A DNA stretch of 64,000 bases, from contig CM076849.1 of the NCBI GenBank assembly GCA_039519185.1, positions 67,884,784 through 67,948,783 on the forward strand, given 5' to 3'. Source of the stretch: Astragalus membranaceus (lineage: Eukaryota > Streptophyta > Magnoliopsida > Fabales > Fabaceae). The translations under genes and the position numbers were made by a program. Below, one piece after another: positions 32,547 to 44,226 of this stretch (position 1 is its first letter; every line of letters starts with the position of its first letter). Under the pieces are notes generated by a model. It was given only the letters and a program-made list of their open reading frames with translations, did no database searches and was not told the origin of the DNA.

Positions 32547-34280
32547 CTACTTTTGATTTTCTTCACTCTCCATGGCTTCTTGAAAAATCCCAGGTTCCTC
32601 TTTATCAGTCACTGTCACATACTCAACAAAATTATACCTTGTAAATGGTTGTCTTTCCCTGTTAGACCTTCTGAGTTGAGCTTGAGATGACTCTGAAGCA
32701 TCACCAGGATTCCCATCTTTTGACATCTCATGCTCCTCATCATCATTATTAACTGGAATATTTAACCCATATTCAAGTTTTTGATCATCAACACAATCAT
32801 GGCGCTCACCATTCTGAACATTACCATCACCATTATCCAGATCATGAATAGGCAACCTAACTGGATCAACATCTGACAAGTTGTCACCTTTTTTGGGTAG
32901 TCTTCTCCACCTTATTAATGTCTTCAATAGTTTGGTTTTCCATGAAAACCATCACATCACGGCTTTTGACAAGCTTTTTCCCTGTAGGATCATACAACCT
33001 ATAACCAAATTCATCTTGACCACAACCAATGAAAATACACTGCTTTGACTTTGCATCCAACTTGGATCTTTCATCCTTTGGAACATGCACAAAAGCCTTA
33101 CAACTAAAGACTCTCAAATGATCATAGTTGACATTTTTGCCAAACCAAACTTTAACTGGAACCTCGCTGTTCAAAGCAATAGTGCCACTGAGATAAATAA
33201 CATGCACTGTCGTGTACAACGTCTCACCCCAATAGTGCTTGGGAAACTTAGCTTTAGAGAGCATACACCTCACCCTCTCAGCCAGTATTCGATTCATCCT
33301 CTCTGCTAAACCATTTAGCTGAGGAGTTTTAGGAGGAGTCTTTCAATGTGCAATACTCTACTTCTTACAATAGACAACAAAGGGTCTACAATACTCACCA
33401 CCATTCTCAGTATGAACACGTTTCAACTTCTTGCTTGTCTGCCTCTTAACCAAAACATGGAATTGTTTGAACTTCTCCAACACTTGGTCTTTTGTATTCA
33501 AAACATAAACCCATAATTTCCTGGAACTGTTATCAACAAAAGTAACAAAATAAAGTGCACCACTAAAAGATTTTACCTTTAGAGGGCCGACCACAAACGT
33601 CAGAATGCACTAGTTCAAGTAGCTCTGACTTCCTAGAGGGAGGATGCTTTTTGAATGAGACTCTAGTTTGTTTATACCGGCAATGCAATGAGAACAATTC
33701 TCCAAATCTGCATTCTTCAAGCCTAGAAGCACATCCTTGTTGGCTAAGACATTTAATCCATTTTCACTGATATGGCCAAGTCTTCGATGCCACAAAGATG
33801 CTTCCATATCCACAACATTCACATTGTCTACAGAAACCATAGCTTTCGTCCAATACAGTTTAGAAAATTTCTTCCCTCTAGCCAAAACTAAGTTACCTTT
33901 GTTGAGTTTTCACTTTTCAGAACCAAAGTGATTATCATAACCACATTCATCAAGCATAGGCACCGAAATCAAATTAAAGCGAACATTGGGAGCATGTTTG
34001 ACTCCTTTAAGCAACAATTGTATTCCCATGTTGGTTTGCAAACAAACATCACCAACACCGATTACCTTAGATACACCATCATTACCCATCTTCAACACTC
34101 CAAAAGTCACCCGAAGTATAAGATGCGAATAACTCCTTCTTAGGTGTAGCGTGCAATGTAGCACCAGAACAAATCCACATGCTATCATCAGACACATGAT
34201 TAACTGTCTCATGATCACAGAGAATAATAAGATCTTCACTAGTAGTAGTAACACGATCATCATCATCATCATCAACATCA
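32547..34280 (-). pseudogene. Copia element 2 protease and integrase, fragmented
   Basis: Minus-strand fragments in family order: degenerate protease region (33910-34281, GVLKMGNDG, GVKHAPNVRFNLISV), GAG-pre-integrase (33610-33885, LWHRRLGHISENGL and a C..C pair), integrase core (33358-33594, YFVTFVDNSSRKLWVYVL, VHTENGGEYC) and (32884-33297, NRILAERVRCMLSKA, HYWGETLYTTVHVIYL), then the SH3-like block (FSCKAFVHVPKDERSK) and an acidic linker (32547-32927). At least four frame breaks separate them. Confidence 0.8.
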
Positions 34281-34882
34281 TTGTCCCTTTATTTCTGATT
34301 TGCCTTTATTCTTCCTCTTCCACTGAAAACAATTCTTTTTTATGTGCCATGTTCCGTGACAATAATTGCATTCCACATTTTGTAACTGGGACTTGGACTT
34401 ACTTCTGCTCTTCTCTCTACTTTGGTTCCTTCCTCTGAGTACTTCTCCCACTAGTTTTGGTGACAAGTACCTCGAGTTGAGATGAAGAACCTTGCGCCTT
34501 CCTTCTCATCTCCTCATTGTACAACACCCTTAGTTGTTTCCAAAGAAAAAAATACCATTAGGAGCCCTTGAAAATCACTCAAATGATCTCAAATAGAAGT
34601 CCCCTCCTTATACTTCAAACTTATGATGCTATTCAACAAAAACAATTTATTATTCCCTGATTTAGAGGCATACAAGGACTCTATCTTCTCCCACAAAGTT
34701 TTTGCATTTGTCTCATTAGCAATATGATTATAAATATTATCTTTTACATATTGCCGAATGAAACCACACACCTGTTGATGTTCAAAATCCCATTTTTCGG
34801 TAGATGTAGAATTTGGCTTTTCAGTACCAAAAATAGGTAGATGTATTTTCTTCACAACCAACAAATTTTTCATATTGCCCTT
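34281..34882 (-). pseudogene. Copia element 2 gag, split by the LARD
   Basis: The minus strand encodes the Gag body (34589-34873: KWDFEHQQVCGFIRQYV, AKTLWEKIESLYASKSG) and a CCHC knuckle (34278-34466: CNYCHGTWHIKKNC). The N-terminal end of the same frame continues on the far side of the LARD at 38969-39008 (MVSLNGNNYHL), with a TGA where the family has tryptophan. The Gag start abuts the truncated 5' LTR at about 39009. Confidence 0.75.
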
Positions 34883-36106
34883 TGATAAGTCATATTTTAG
34901 TGTGTTTTTAGTATTTATTTTAAGTAATTTATTTGATGTTTTGATTCTATTTTAGAACTATTTTACTACCTATTGTTAGTTTTTATTCTCAGGGTTAATT
35001 ATGGAGCAAATGAGGAAATTTGATGTTTAAAGAGCAAGGATCAAAAGACAATAGGATGGGGAAAATAATCAAGTAATATAAAAGTGGAAAAATCAGCCAT
35101 GAATTCAAAAAATGTTACAAACTCTTCCCATTCTCATCTTTATGGATTGTAATTAGAATTTAGTGCTGATGTTACAAACTCTTCCCATTCTCATCTTTAT
35201 GGATTGTAATTCAAATTTAGTGCTGATGTTACAAACTCTTCCCATTCTCATCTTTATGGATTGTAATTCAAATTTAGTGCTTTGTCTGCTGATCCTAGAC
35301 TATAAAAAGGGCCTCAATGTAGCTTCATAGGCATCCTGGATCATTGTAATTCTCACTCTAAGTTTATGTTAAAGTTCTTGCAAGTTTTCTATTAAGGTTA
35401 TTGTTATTCTGTCCTTCTTACAATTCAGTCTTTTACACGCTTTATTTTATTTCTCGCTATTTACATTATGTCCTTCTCTTCTACTCCCTTATCTACAATG
35501 AGCTATTGTGAGTAGACTTCTTTAGTCTTGCGATTTTGGGAAACAATCCAATGATGGGTCCCTGAATAATTCCAAGACTAAAACCTATCTTATTAGGGTT
35601 TGGATTCTAATCTAATTTCATCGTGCGTTTTGTATAATCCAAATGTCAAGTGATGGACCGAAAGGGGAAACTTGACATTGGAACAAATGAAATTAGACAA
35701 GGTCGATCAAAGCATGAGAATAGCGTTGATGACCTTGGGATAATAAGGTTGTACTTAATGGGTTTCGACAATGATCAACCATGAGAATAGGCTTGATCGT
35801 TGTTTCGAGACACGTTCTTGTTGTCCGAAAGGAAACTTGAATTACACCAAAAGAATACATTGTCCTTAGAAACAAACTTAAATAATAAGATAGGGGATAG
35901 TTAAGGGGTTATTTTTATACCTTCATTGTGATCTAACCAAGATCCCAAGACGCTTTTTTATATTCTAAATTAAAAATCAAACATTTTCCTACTTAATCAT
36001 TCATTTTCAGCTAATCATCACTAAGAATTAGATTGGTAGTCACATATAACTCCCTGTGGATCGATATTATTATTACGCGATATAACCGTATACTTGCGGC
36101 TTATCA
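34883..36106 (+). repeat. 5' LTR of the LARD-like element
   Basis: Contains a three-copy tandem repeat (about 35113-35281, period 57-58 bp, each copy including ACTCTTCCCATTCTCATC) and a TATA-like ACTATAAAAAGG near 35300, so transcription probably starts about 35325-35335. The same features occur in the 3' LTR. Confidence 0.9.
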
Positions 36107-36130
36107 AGTTTTTGGCGCCGTTGCCGGGGA
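36107..36130 (+). promoter_or_regulatory. Primer-binding site of the LARD-like element
   Basis: AGTTTTTGGCGCCGTTGCC follows the 5' LTR immediately. TGGCGCCGTTGCC is the recurrent primer-binding context of plant Athila-type gypsy elements. Confidence 0.75.
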
Positions 36131-36365
36131 GTTAGTGATATTAATCAACTTTTTGGTATCGGTTAGACTGAAATATTTCTTTTATTTTATTTTCTTATTC
36201 TCTTCTTTAAATGTTTTTTATCTTGTTACTATGAATAAGCATGTATTTACATTCTCCAGGGAGGAATGGGAATACTTTGAGGAATTATTGCAACCACCAC
36301 CATGTTGCATAAAAGGGATATACAAAAATGTATTTGTTTTCTCCAAGGAGGAATGAGAATCTTAT

Positions 36366-36779
36366 GTGTCATCATTGCCACCACCACCACCTTTCTTACA
36401 AGGGTTATTCAAAAAAATACATGAAACTAAGAAAAATATTGTTGTTGAGGTAGATCAAAACAATGGTAAAGTGGTAGTGGAAGATGATTCACAAGAGATA
36501 TACCATGAAATGGAGATTACAAAGGAAATTGTAATTTCTCCTTTGGATAAGTATATTAATTTAAATGCATGTGTGGATGTTACAATGTTGTCTCATTTAT
36601 CTTATTTTTCACCTTCCCTTGTGAAAATAACATTTGATCTAGGGGGAATTGAAAATAAGATCTTATTGCTTATACAAATTCCATTTTACAAGCCATGGGA
36701 TTCAGGAATATGTTTTCATTCTTCATGTATCACTTGGTCTTTATGCTTCAAGCAATGGGACCCAGGAATAAGTCTATAA
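36366..36779 (+). CDS. LARD internal ORF, unknown product
   Basis: A 137-codon frame beginning MSSLPPPPPFLQG. It has a proline run, an acidic/lysine middle (VEVDQNNGKVVVEDDSQE) and a hydrophobic C-terminal part. A related frame (36229-36353) precedes it and shares the string FSREEWEYF/FSKEE, so the two look like diverged duplicates. No family recognised. It may be a leftover of the parent retrotransposon, so expression is uncertain. Confidence 0.35.
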   Translation: MSSLPPPPPFLQGLFKKIHETKKNIVVEVDQNNGKVVVEDDSQEIYHEMEITKEIVISPLDKYINLNACVDVTMLSHLSYFSPSLVKITFDLGGIENKILLLIQIPFYKPWDSGICFHSSCITWSLCFKQWDPGISL

Positions 36780-37725
36780 AGGGCAAAGGTCAAGCTAATG
36801 ACCATAAACGAGCGCTGCGTGGGAGGCAACCCACTGGTTTACCTATGTTTTGTTTTCCTGGAATAAGAAGAAAAGCTACAAAATGGCACTCAATGTAAGC
36901 TTTCTTACCGCTCTCATATATTCTATTCTGTTTTACATTGAGGACAATGTTTGGTCCAAGCATGGGGGGGGGGGGTATCTTGCCTTTTCTTTACTGTTTT
37001 CTCGTTATTTTTAGTCTAGTTTATTTTTGAATAAATATCATCTCCCCTTTTCTCAAATCTTTGTGAGTTTTGAAAGCATGTTTTATTTGGTTAGGGCCTC
37101 TTTTGGATTAATTTTTTTTGAAATTCATAGTATTCATCTAGGTGGACTGACTGGTAAAAATAAATGTTTGTTTGTTACTGCTTTTTGGGTTTTCACACAC
37201 ACTCTCTTGAGATTTATTTTTGGTTATTGGTACTATTAGGAGGTTTAGAAAAGAAACTAGAAACTTAGTTCTCTTGGTGACATTCACCGGATGCGAGGTT
37301 ACTGGAGAAAAACGTCTGAGTTGGGGTATAAAAAAAAAGAACATCAAAGGCTGACCACTTTAAGTTCAGAAAAAAAAAATTGTTAATTAAAAGTGGTTGG
37401 CCTGCATCAAAGAAAAAGCAAAAGAAAAAAGAAAAGTGCTTGAATGCCCAGCGTATAAAGACCCTCCTTTGAGACCCGGTCTAGTGAATGGAATACCCAA
37501 GCTTAAGAATGCTAGGGAACTAGTTCTATGCTGACATTGATATCCTTCCTATTGTGCTAGTACCTAAAACTTGTCTCATAAATCACAAAAGCCCAAAGTA
37601 GTAAGTCTCAAACCAGAGAAGTGCAGAAATATACCTCCGGTCCACTTGAAGTTTTGTAGGAATTCAGAAGTTTTTCCAAAAATTGGCCCAGTGAGTTTCA
37701 TAGTTTTGCTTGAGGACAAGCAAAG

Positions 37726-37744
37726 ATTCAAGCGTGGGGTAGTT
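37726..37744 (+). promoter_or_regulatory. Polypurine tract of the LARD-like element
   Basis: CAAGCGTGGGGTAGT lies directly before the 3' LTR start TGATAAG, preceded by GAGGACAAGCAAAG, the usual 3' context of Athila-like elements. Confidence 0.65.
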
Positions 37745-38968
37745 TGATAAGTCATATTTTAGTGTGTTTTTAGTATTTATTTTAAGTAATTTATTTGATG
37801 TTTTGATTCTATTTTAGAACTATTTTACTACCTATTGTTAGTTTTTATTCTCAGGGTTAATTATGGAGCAAATGAGGAAATTTGATGTTTAAAGAGCAAG
37901 GATCAAAAGACAATAGGATGGGGAAAATAATCAAGTAATATAAAAGTGGAAAAATCAGCCATGAATTCAAAAAATGTTACAAACTCTTCCCATTCTCATC
38001 TTTATGGATTGTAATTAGAATTTAGTGCCGATGTTACAAACTCTTCCCATTCTCATCTTTATGGATTGTAATTCAAATTTAGTGCTGATGCTACAAACTC
38101 TTCCCATTCTCATCTTTATGGATTGTAATTCAAATTTAGTGCTTTGTCTACTGATCCTAGACTATAAAAAGGGCCTCAATGTAGCTTCATAGGAATCCTG
38201 GATCATTGTAATTCTCACTCTAAGTTTATGTTAAAGTTCTTGCAAGTTTTCTATTAAGGTTATTGTTATTCTGTCCTTTTTACAATTCAGTCTTTTACAC
38301 GCTTTATTTTATTTCTCGCTATTTACATTATGTCCTTCTCTTCTACTCCCTTATCTACAATGAGCTATTGTGAGTAGAATTCTTTAGTCTTGGGATTTTG
38401 GGAAACAATCCAATGATGGGTCCCTGAATAATTCCAAGACTAAAACCTATCTTATTAGGGTTTGGATTCTAATCTAATTTCATCGTGCGTTTTGTATAAT
38501 CCAAATGTCAAGTGATGGACCGAAAGGGGAAGCTTGACATTGGAACAAATGAAATTAAACAAGGTCGATCAAAGCATGAGAATAGCGTTGATGACCTTGG
38601 GATAATAAGGTTGTACTTAATGGGTTTCGACAATGATCAACCATGAGAATAGGCTTGATCGTTGTTTCGAGACACGTTCTTGTTGTCCGAAAGGAAACTT
38701 GAATTACACCAAAAGAATACCTTGTCCTTAGAAACAAACTTAAATAATAAGATAGGGGATAGTTAAGGGGTTATTTTTATACCTTCATTGTGATCTAACC
38801 AAGATCCCAAGACGCTTTTTTATATTCTAAATTAAAAATCAAACATTTTCCTACTTAATCATTCATTTTCAGCTAATCATCACTAAGAATTAGATTGGTA
38901 GTCACATATAACTCCCTGTGGATCGATATTATTATTACGCGATATAACCGTATACTTGCGGCTTATCA
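37745..38968 (+). repeat. 3' LTR of the LARD-like element
   Basis: Same length as the 5' LTR and nearly identical. Differences seen include T to C in the tandem repeat, C to A at CATAGGAATCC, and A to C near AGAATACCTTG. Its last bases GCGGCTTATCA adjoin the CCCTT duplication. Confidence 0.9.
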
Positions 38969-39008
38969 CCCTTTCACAAATGATAATTATTACCATTCAA
39001 AGATACCA

Positions 39009-39190
39009 TCGGTTAACGAATCCGCCATTGCAGTTTTACAGTGACAAGTTTGAGAAAAACGGGAATAGCTTCTCTCTTCTTTTCTCTCTTTTGGTGGCTG
39101 CTCTCTCACCTAAAAATAGTCTCTTCTTGGACCATAATTTAACCCTCTCGAATTAAAATAAGTGATACACATAATGAGCTAAAATATTTG
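39009..39190 (-). mobile_element. Truncated 5' LTR of copia element 2
   Basis: This about 180 bp repeats 30085-30265, including GACAAGTTTGAGAAAAACGG and GGTGGCTGCTCTCTCACC. It lies upstream of the copia gag on the minus strand. The inner LTR end and most of the leader are missing, so gag follows almost directly. Confidence 0.7.
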
Positions 39191-39332
39191 GGCCTTTCTC
39201 CACATAGGAAGGGAACTCAATACCCAATAGTTAACACTTTCATACAAAAGGGTCATGTCAATGCTACTTATTTCACGTGTTGTCACGTATAACTATTTTG
39301 ATAATTCTCGTGTAGGTGAGCGTTATCTGAAT

Positions 39333-40713
39333 GAGATTTTTTTTTGTACCCCATCAAATCACCATATACCCCCACATAAAAGTGAAACCCAAAAATACCC
39401 CTCACTTAAAAAATTTGCTCGGATTTACCTACTAAAAGATAAATCCAATTTTGGTTTTTTCCCAAAATCAGATTTATCTTTTAGTAGGTAAATCCGATTC
39501 CCTTAAAAAAAGAAAATCGGATTTACCCCCACCTAAGGTAAATCCGCTTTTGTTAATTTTAAAAGCGGATTTACCTTAGGTGGGGGTTAAATCTGCTTTG
39601 TGTATTAAAAATACCTATTTTTTATTTAATTTTTTTAAAAAATGTTTTAAAAATACTACTAAAAATCTGTTAAAAGAGTCAAAACTAATCTAAAAATTAT
39701 AAAAACACCACTATAAATCTAATAAAACCAAAATAAGGTTATGCAAATTTTTCAGATTTTTTGGAGATTAAGAAAATTTTAAAAAATTAATAAAAAATAG
39801 TAAACGATGGAATTTGGGATTTTGAGCTCCCTTGTCTTGAAAGAAGTCTCTTCTTCAAGAGTCTTGATCCCTGATTTTTTTCGGATTTAATGGTTGTAGT
39901 TTCATTACAATCTGAGTAGGTTGCTCGAAAACTGATTTTGTAGCCTAAATTATTCACCCGACGTACAACATTTTTTCGGATTTAATGGCTGTGGTTTCAT
40001 TACAATCTGAGTAAGTTGCTCGAAAATCGATTTTTTAGCCTAAATTATTCACCCGACGAACAACATTTTTTCGGATTTAATGGCTGTGGTTTCATTACAA
40101 TCTGAGTAGGTTGCTCGAAAATCGATTTTTTAGCCTAAATTATTCACCCGACGTACAACATCGTCACATGTTAACGAACAATACACTAAACAGAACCAAA
40201 AGACGACCGATATTCATATCTATTTTATATTTCTAAAAAAATTAATTTTAATTTTAATTTCAAAATGGGATTTACCCCCACCCACATTAGGTAAATCCGC
40301 TTTTATTAATTTTAAAAGCGGATGTACCCCCACATAAGGTAAATCCGCTTTGTTATTTAACAATCGGATTTACCTATTGGGTAGATAAATCCGCTTTGGA
40401 AAATAACAAATCGGATTTACCTAAAAAAAGATAAATCCGATATCCCTAAAAAAAATCGGATTTACCCCCACATTAGGTAAATCCGCTTTTGTTAATTTTA
40501 AAAGCGGATGTATCCCCACATAAGGTAAATCCGCTTTGTTATTTAAAAGTCAGATTTACCTATTGGGTAGATAAATCTGCTTTGGAAAATAACAAAGTGG
40601 ATTTACCTTGAGTGGGGGTAAATCCGAGCGAGTTTTAGTTTGGCAGGGGTATTTTCGGTTTATCAAATTATAATGGAGGTATATGGTGATATGATGCGGG
40701 TAAAAAAAATCCC
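39333..40713. mobile_element. Non-autonomous MULE-like element with GGATTTACC arrays
   Basis: The 1381 bp element starts GAGATTTTTTTTTGTACCC and ends with a near inverse (CGGGTAAAAAAAATCCC). The 9 bp duplication TATCTGAAT flanks it exactly (39324-39332 and 40714-40722), a Mutator hallmark. Two arrays (about 39418-39600 and 40260-40630) consist of alternating inverted words such as CGGATTTACC, GGTAAATCCG and TAAATCCGCTTT. Between them lies a 94 bp tandem repeat. No transposase frame. A rearranged second copy lies at 59619-60990 in the opposite orientation. Confidence 0.85.
39875..40160. repeat. 94-95 bp tandem repeat, three copies
   Basis: Units begin TTTTTCGGATTTAATGG at about 39877, 39971 and 40066 and end in ACCCGACGTACAACAT. 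The copies differ at only a few positions. This block forms the centre of the MULE-like element. Confidence 0.9.
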
Positions 40714-40997
40714 TATCTGAATTAATATTTAAGATAATATTTGTGCCTGTTGGCTAGGCCCAGCTATTTGTATTGATACTTCAGATAATAGTGGTTTGAG
40801 AAATTGATTACTAGTAACATTTAGATACTTTTTTCTTGAGAAAATGTTATTCTAATGCTTTTTAGATATCTCCTGCCTTATCACAAATTATCTGAAATGT
40901 CAACAAAATTTAAATGTCCAAGAGAACGTGTCTTTCTAGTTACTCTCTCCCTCACAACTTGAAAATCTCTCTCAACGTTCCCAAATGAGGTTATTAC

Positions 40998-41896
40998 CGG
41001 TGTTTTAAAAACCGGCTCGGCCCGGCCGGTCGGACCAGTCGAACCGGGAACCAGATGAGTAACCGAGCCGGTCAATGTTTTGGATCGGCCATGCAGCAAA
41101 CCGGTGGGAACCAGTGTGACTCGGCCGGTTTTTGGAAAAACCGGTGATCCGGTGACCCGGCTCGAACCGGACCGTACCGGGTTTTGAATTTTACTTTTTT
41201 TATTTTATTTTTATCAAATCTTTGAACTGTAATTGGGAGGGCCGCGCGAACGCAGGCCCCCACTAGTGATTGCCATCTAGGTAAGTATGTTTCCCATTGA
41301 CATACGCATTGCTTTTATATCTCATTCTGTTGAAAGCAAATGCTGAGCGCTACCATGAGGCTACCAATCTTATTGAGGATATTATTTATTTCAAATATAT
41401 ATAATTGGTACCTCTTTTCCTAAAAGTCAAGTACGCTCATCCTCATGGCATTAGCTTGTAATATTAATGTTATGTTTCAACAAACTTATTTAATATTAAG
41501 TTGTTAACTTATGAAATTTGTTCTAAATATTTATTGAAGCATGATATGAACTTTTAAAATTTATTTAATATATACCAAGCAAATAAAAATAAAATAGACA
41601 TGGTGTGTAATTTTAGCAAATTAAGTTTTACAAGTATGAAATATATAGGTCCTGAAAATTTGGGAATTTTTTATATTTTAGTAGATATAAAATAAACATA
41701 GTTATTAATTTTACAGAGACGAAATTTATGTTATATACTATGTAGGTATTGAAAATTCTCAAAATAGAGACCGGGTCCGAGTCATCCGGTTCCGATTTTG
41801 GTCATGCGGTTCAACTGTCGACCCCTCGGTCCGACCCTTGACCCAGTGACCCGGTACCTTCACCGAGTCGGTCACCGGTCCGAGTTTTAAAACATT
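40998..41896. mobile_element. CCGG-rich non-autonomous DNA transposon (MULE- or hAT-like)
   Basis: The 899 bp element starts CGGTGTTTTAAAAACCGG and ends CCGAGTTTTAAAACATT, imperfect inverted repeats. GGTTATTAC flanks it (40989-40997 and 41897-41905), a 9 bp duplication that favours Mutator. Both subterminal regions are rich in ACCGG, CCGGT, GGTCGG and GACCCGG; the middle is AT-rich. No coding region. Confidence 0.8.
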
Positions 41897-42045
41897 GGTT
41901 ATTACTAAAAAATTGAAAACATGTTTTTAGTCCTTATTTCGATTTTAATCTATGTAGTATTTACGGACATTAGAACTACTCCATATAGTTAAATTAAAAT
42001 TAAAATGATGCCCAAATATACAATACATAAAACCAAAACAAGGAT

Positions 42046-43274
42046 GGTTGAAAGGGGGTGCCAATCCGTATGTTACTTCTCCGGTAGCCCAAGGTACAGA
42101 ACATTTGACTGTTTCTCATATTCTTAATGCATCTGACGGTTTGTGGAATCCTCCTCTTGTTGAACAATTATTCAATAACGAAGACAGGAACAGGATCTTG
42201 AGTATGATGGTCCAATGTAGAGAAGGTGAAGACCAACTGATATGGAATTGTAGGAGGGACAGTCACTATTCGGTAAAGTCAAGTTACTTTGTGGCGATGA
42301 ATGAGCTAATTGATAGTTTCGATTTGAAGGTAAATAGGGATTGGCAAGTGTATTTGGAATCTTTGGGTCCCACACAAAGTCAAGATTCATCTATGGCGAG
42401 CAACTAGAGGTGTGCTACCATGTTATAATCTTCGCCGGTGTCACGTTCAATGTCAAGGGGACTATCCGATTTGCGAATCAGGAGAAGAAGATGAGTGGCA
42501 TCTATTTTTCAGGTGTCAGCAGGCCGAAGCACTTTGGCGCAATGTAGGGCTGTGGAGTTAGATCCAACACATCGTTGATGAAGCGGATGGTTTCAAGGAC
42601 TGTCTATTTAAAATTCTTGGTGTTCTTCAAGAGAATTCAAGGATTTGCTTTGCCATGATGCTGTGGTGTTTGTGGAAGCGGAGGAATGAAAAGCTATGGA
42701 AAACACTATCAAACCGATGCGCATGTCAATCAACATTGCTTTGGATTTTCTGTATCACTGGTAGCAGGTCAAGCGAGCTAAATATGCGAGCTCACTGTCG
42801 CAAAGTCACCAAGGCGGTGGTGAAGGAAAGTTTGGGTCAGACCCGAAGTGAACTCTGTTAAATGTAATGTAGACGCGGCTTTGTTCGACGACAGGAAATT
42901 TAGTTTTGGTATCTGCATCAGGAATTCAGATGGTGCGTTCGTGAAGGCTAGAACTGGTTGGTTTGTTGGGAAACCATAGCCCCAAGAGGCAGAGGCGTTG
43001 GATCTTTTGATCGCTATAAACTGGTTAGTACTAGAGGAGTGTGTCAATCCTTAACCGAGTTTGGAACCATCATTAGATCATGGTAGTACTTTACTTTCGT
43101 GTTTACAAAACTATAAGGTTAGTTTCATTCGGAGGCAAGCAAACCATGTCGCACATACTCTTGCTAGAGCGTCACAGCAGTATGCTAGCTCCCACAGTTT
43201 TGATTGTAGTCCTACCTGTATTGCGAATTTGCTTATTAATGAAATGATATGAATTTTCCTTTTAAAAAAAAAAA
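42046..43274 (+). mobile_element. 5'-truncated LINE, RNase H end
   Basis: The duplication CAAAACAAGGAT flanks the segment (42034-42045 and 43275-43286) and an A-run (43264-43274) marks the 3' end, as for target-primed LINE insertion. Coding remnants on the plus strand include a zf-RVT-like region (42048-42407 and onward, IWNCRRDSHYSVKSSY, WRNVGLW, CLWKRRNEKLW) and an RNase H-like end (CNVDAALFDD, FGICIRNSDGAFV, FIRRQANHVAHTLARAS). Several frameshifts and stops make it a pseudogene. The 5' part (endonuclease, RT) is missing. Confidence 0.85.
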
Positions 43275-43514
43275 CAAAACAAGGATAGAATTAATTTTTC
43301 ATAAGCTCAATGGATTCAAAATATTAAGAATATTTTAAAATAACTAAAGCAAAATTGGTGTATGCTACAATGACAAAAAATTATATAAGCATAGAATAAT
43401 TAATTAAAGAAAACATACGGAAAATGTTATATTAAAGAGTGAATGAATATATACAAAAACATATGCAAGACAGGAATATAAATATAAATTACATATTCAA
43501 AAATTTCATAAAAT

Positions 43515-43690
43515 ATTGCAGATTTTTTTTTTGACAAGAAGGCTCCGAGCCAGTCCACAAAGAAGCAGGCCCAAACAAGGCCAACAAAAACACCGACCCA
43601 AAGCAGTCAGCTGCGAATAAAAAACAACAAAAAAAAGGCTCACACTGCAACAGGAAGAAGGGCCAATGGCCCAAAGAAAGAAATTACATC
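43515..43690 (-). mobile_element. LINE 3' end fragment
   Basis: On the minus strand this ends in an A-run (plus strand T-run 43522-43531) and has the GGGCCATTGGCCC and GGCCTTGTTTGGGCC style of the 3' region also seen at 44320-44380. It is probably a short 5'-truncated LINE copy. Confidence 0.5.
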
Positions 43691-44039
43691 AAGACATTGA
43701 ACTTACTACAGACACTTTTTCTGAATTTAGCTATAGATGGTAAATTTTTTGCAGAAACAAACTTTCAGAAGTTGAAATGAGTACCAAAAAGTTCCCTCTT
43801 TCCAAAACAACATGAATGGTGTGTTGACAATAACAAAGATGTCAATAGCTTCACCTTCTAGAAAATACACTTGGCCCAAACACTAAAATGTCTCCCCCAA
43901 CTAGGGTGTTTGTTGCCATATAAATCATGGACAACCTCATCTTCTTCATTATGGTGGAAGTATTGATGCTTGATAGAGAGTGTAGATCGTGTCGCCCTTG
44001 TGTACATGGTTGTTAATTTGCATGTAAAGAGAGTGTAGA
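43691..44039. other. Intergenic, no gene recognised
   Basis: AT-rich sequence with short frames only. GTGTAGATCGTGTC occurs twice (about 43979 and 44034), a small direct repeat at the border of the next fragment. Confidence 0.35.
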
Positions 44040-44226
44040 TCGTGTCACTCCAAGACGTTATGTAACAATTTTATGGTGTTCTTGGGATACTCTTTTCTCT
44101 TTGGGTCTTTTTCCCAATGGGTTTTGGCCTTTGTAGGTTTTAATGAGGCCCCATCATTGTAAGGGTTGGTGCACCCCTTGTGCCCTCTTTTATAATGACA
44201 AAGTTGCTTGCTTATCTAAAAAAAGG
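44040..44226 (+). mobile_element. LINE 3'UTR-like fragment
   Basis: Plus-strand text with TTTGTAGGTTTTAATGAGG, GTTGGTGCACCCCTTG and a final ATCTAAAAAAAGG tail resembles the 3'UTR of plant L1-type LINEs. No coding region. Confidence 0.45.

Larger units (their letters stand above)
34883..38968 (+). mobile_element. Young LARD-like LTR retrotransposon inserted in copia gag
   Basis: The 4086 bp element has two 1224 bp LTRs (34883-36106 and 37745-38968), each starting TGATAAGTCATA and ending GCGGCTTATCA, and a CCCTT duplication on both sides (34878-34882 and 38969-38973). By eye the LTRs differ at about ten positions, so insertion is fairly recent. The primer-binding region (TTTTTGGCGCCGTTGCC) and the 3' phrase GGGAGGCAACCCA are typical of Athila-like gypsy elements. 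The 1638 bp interior has no gag, protease, RT or integrase motif, so the element is non-autonomous. Confidence 0.9.

Noticed and set aside
39418..40630. Regularly repeated GGATTTACC words as a CRISPR-like array
   Set aside because: The units are palindromic, irregularly spaced and lie inside a plant transposon with a TSD. There are no unique spacers or cas genes.
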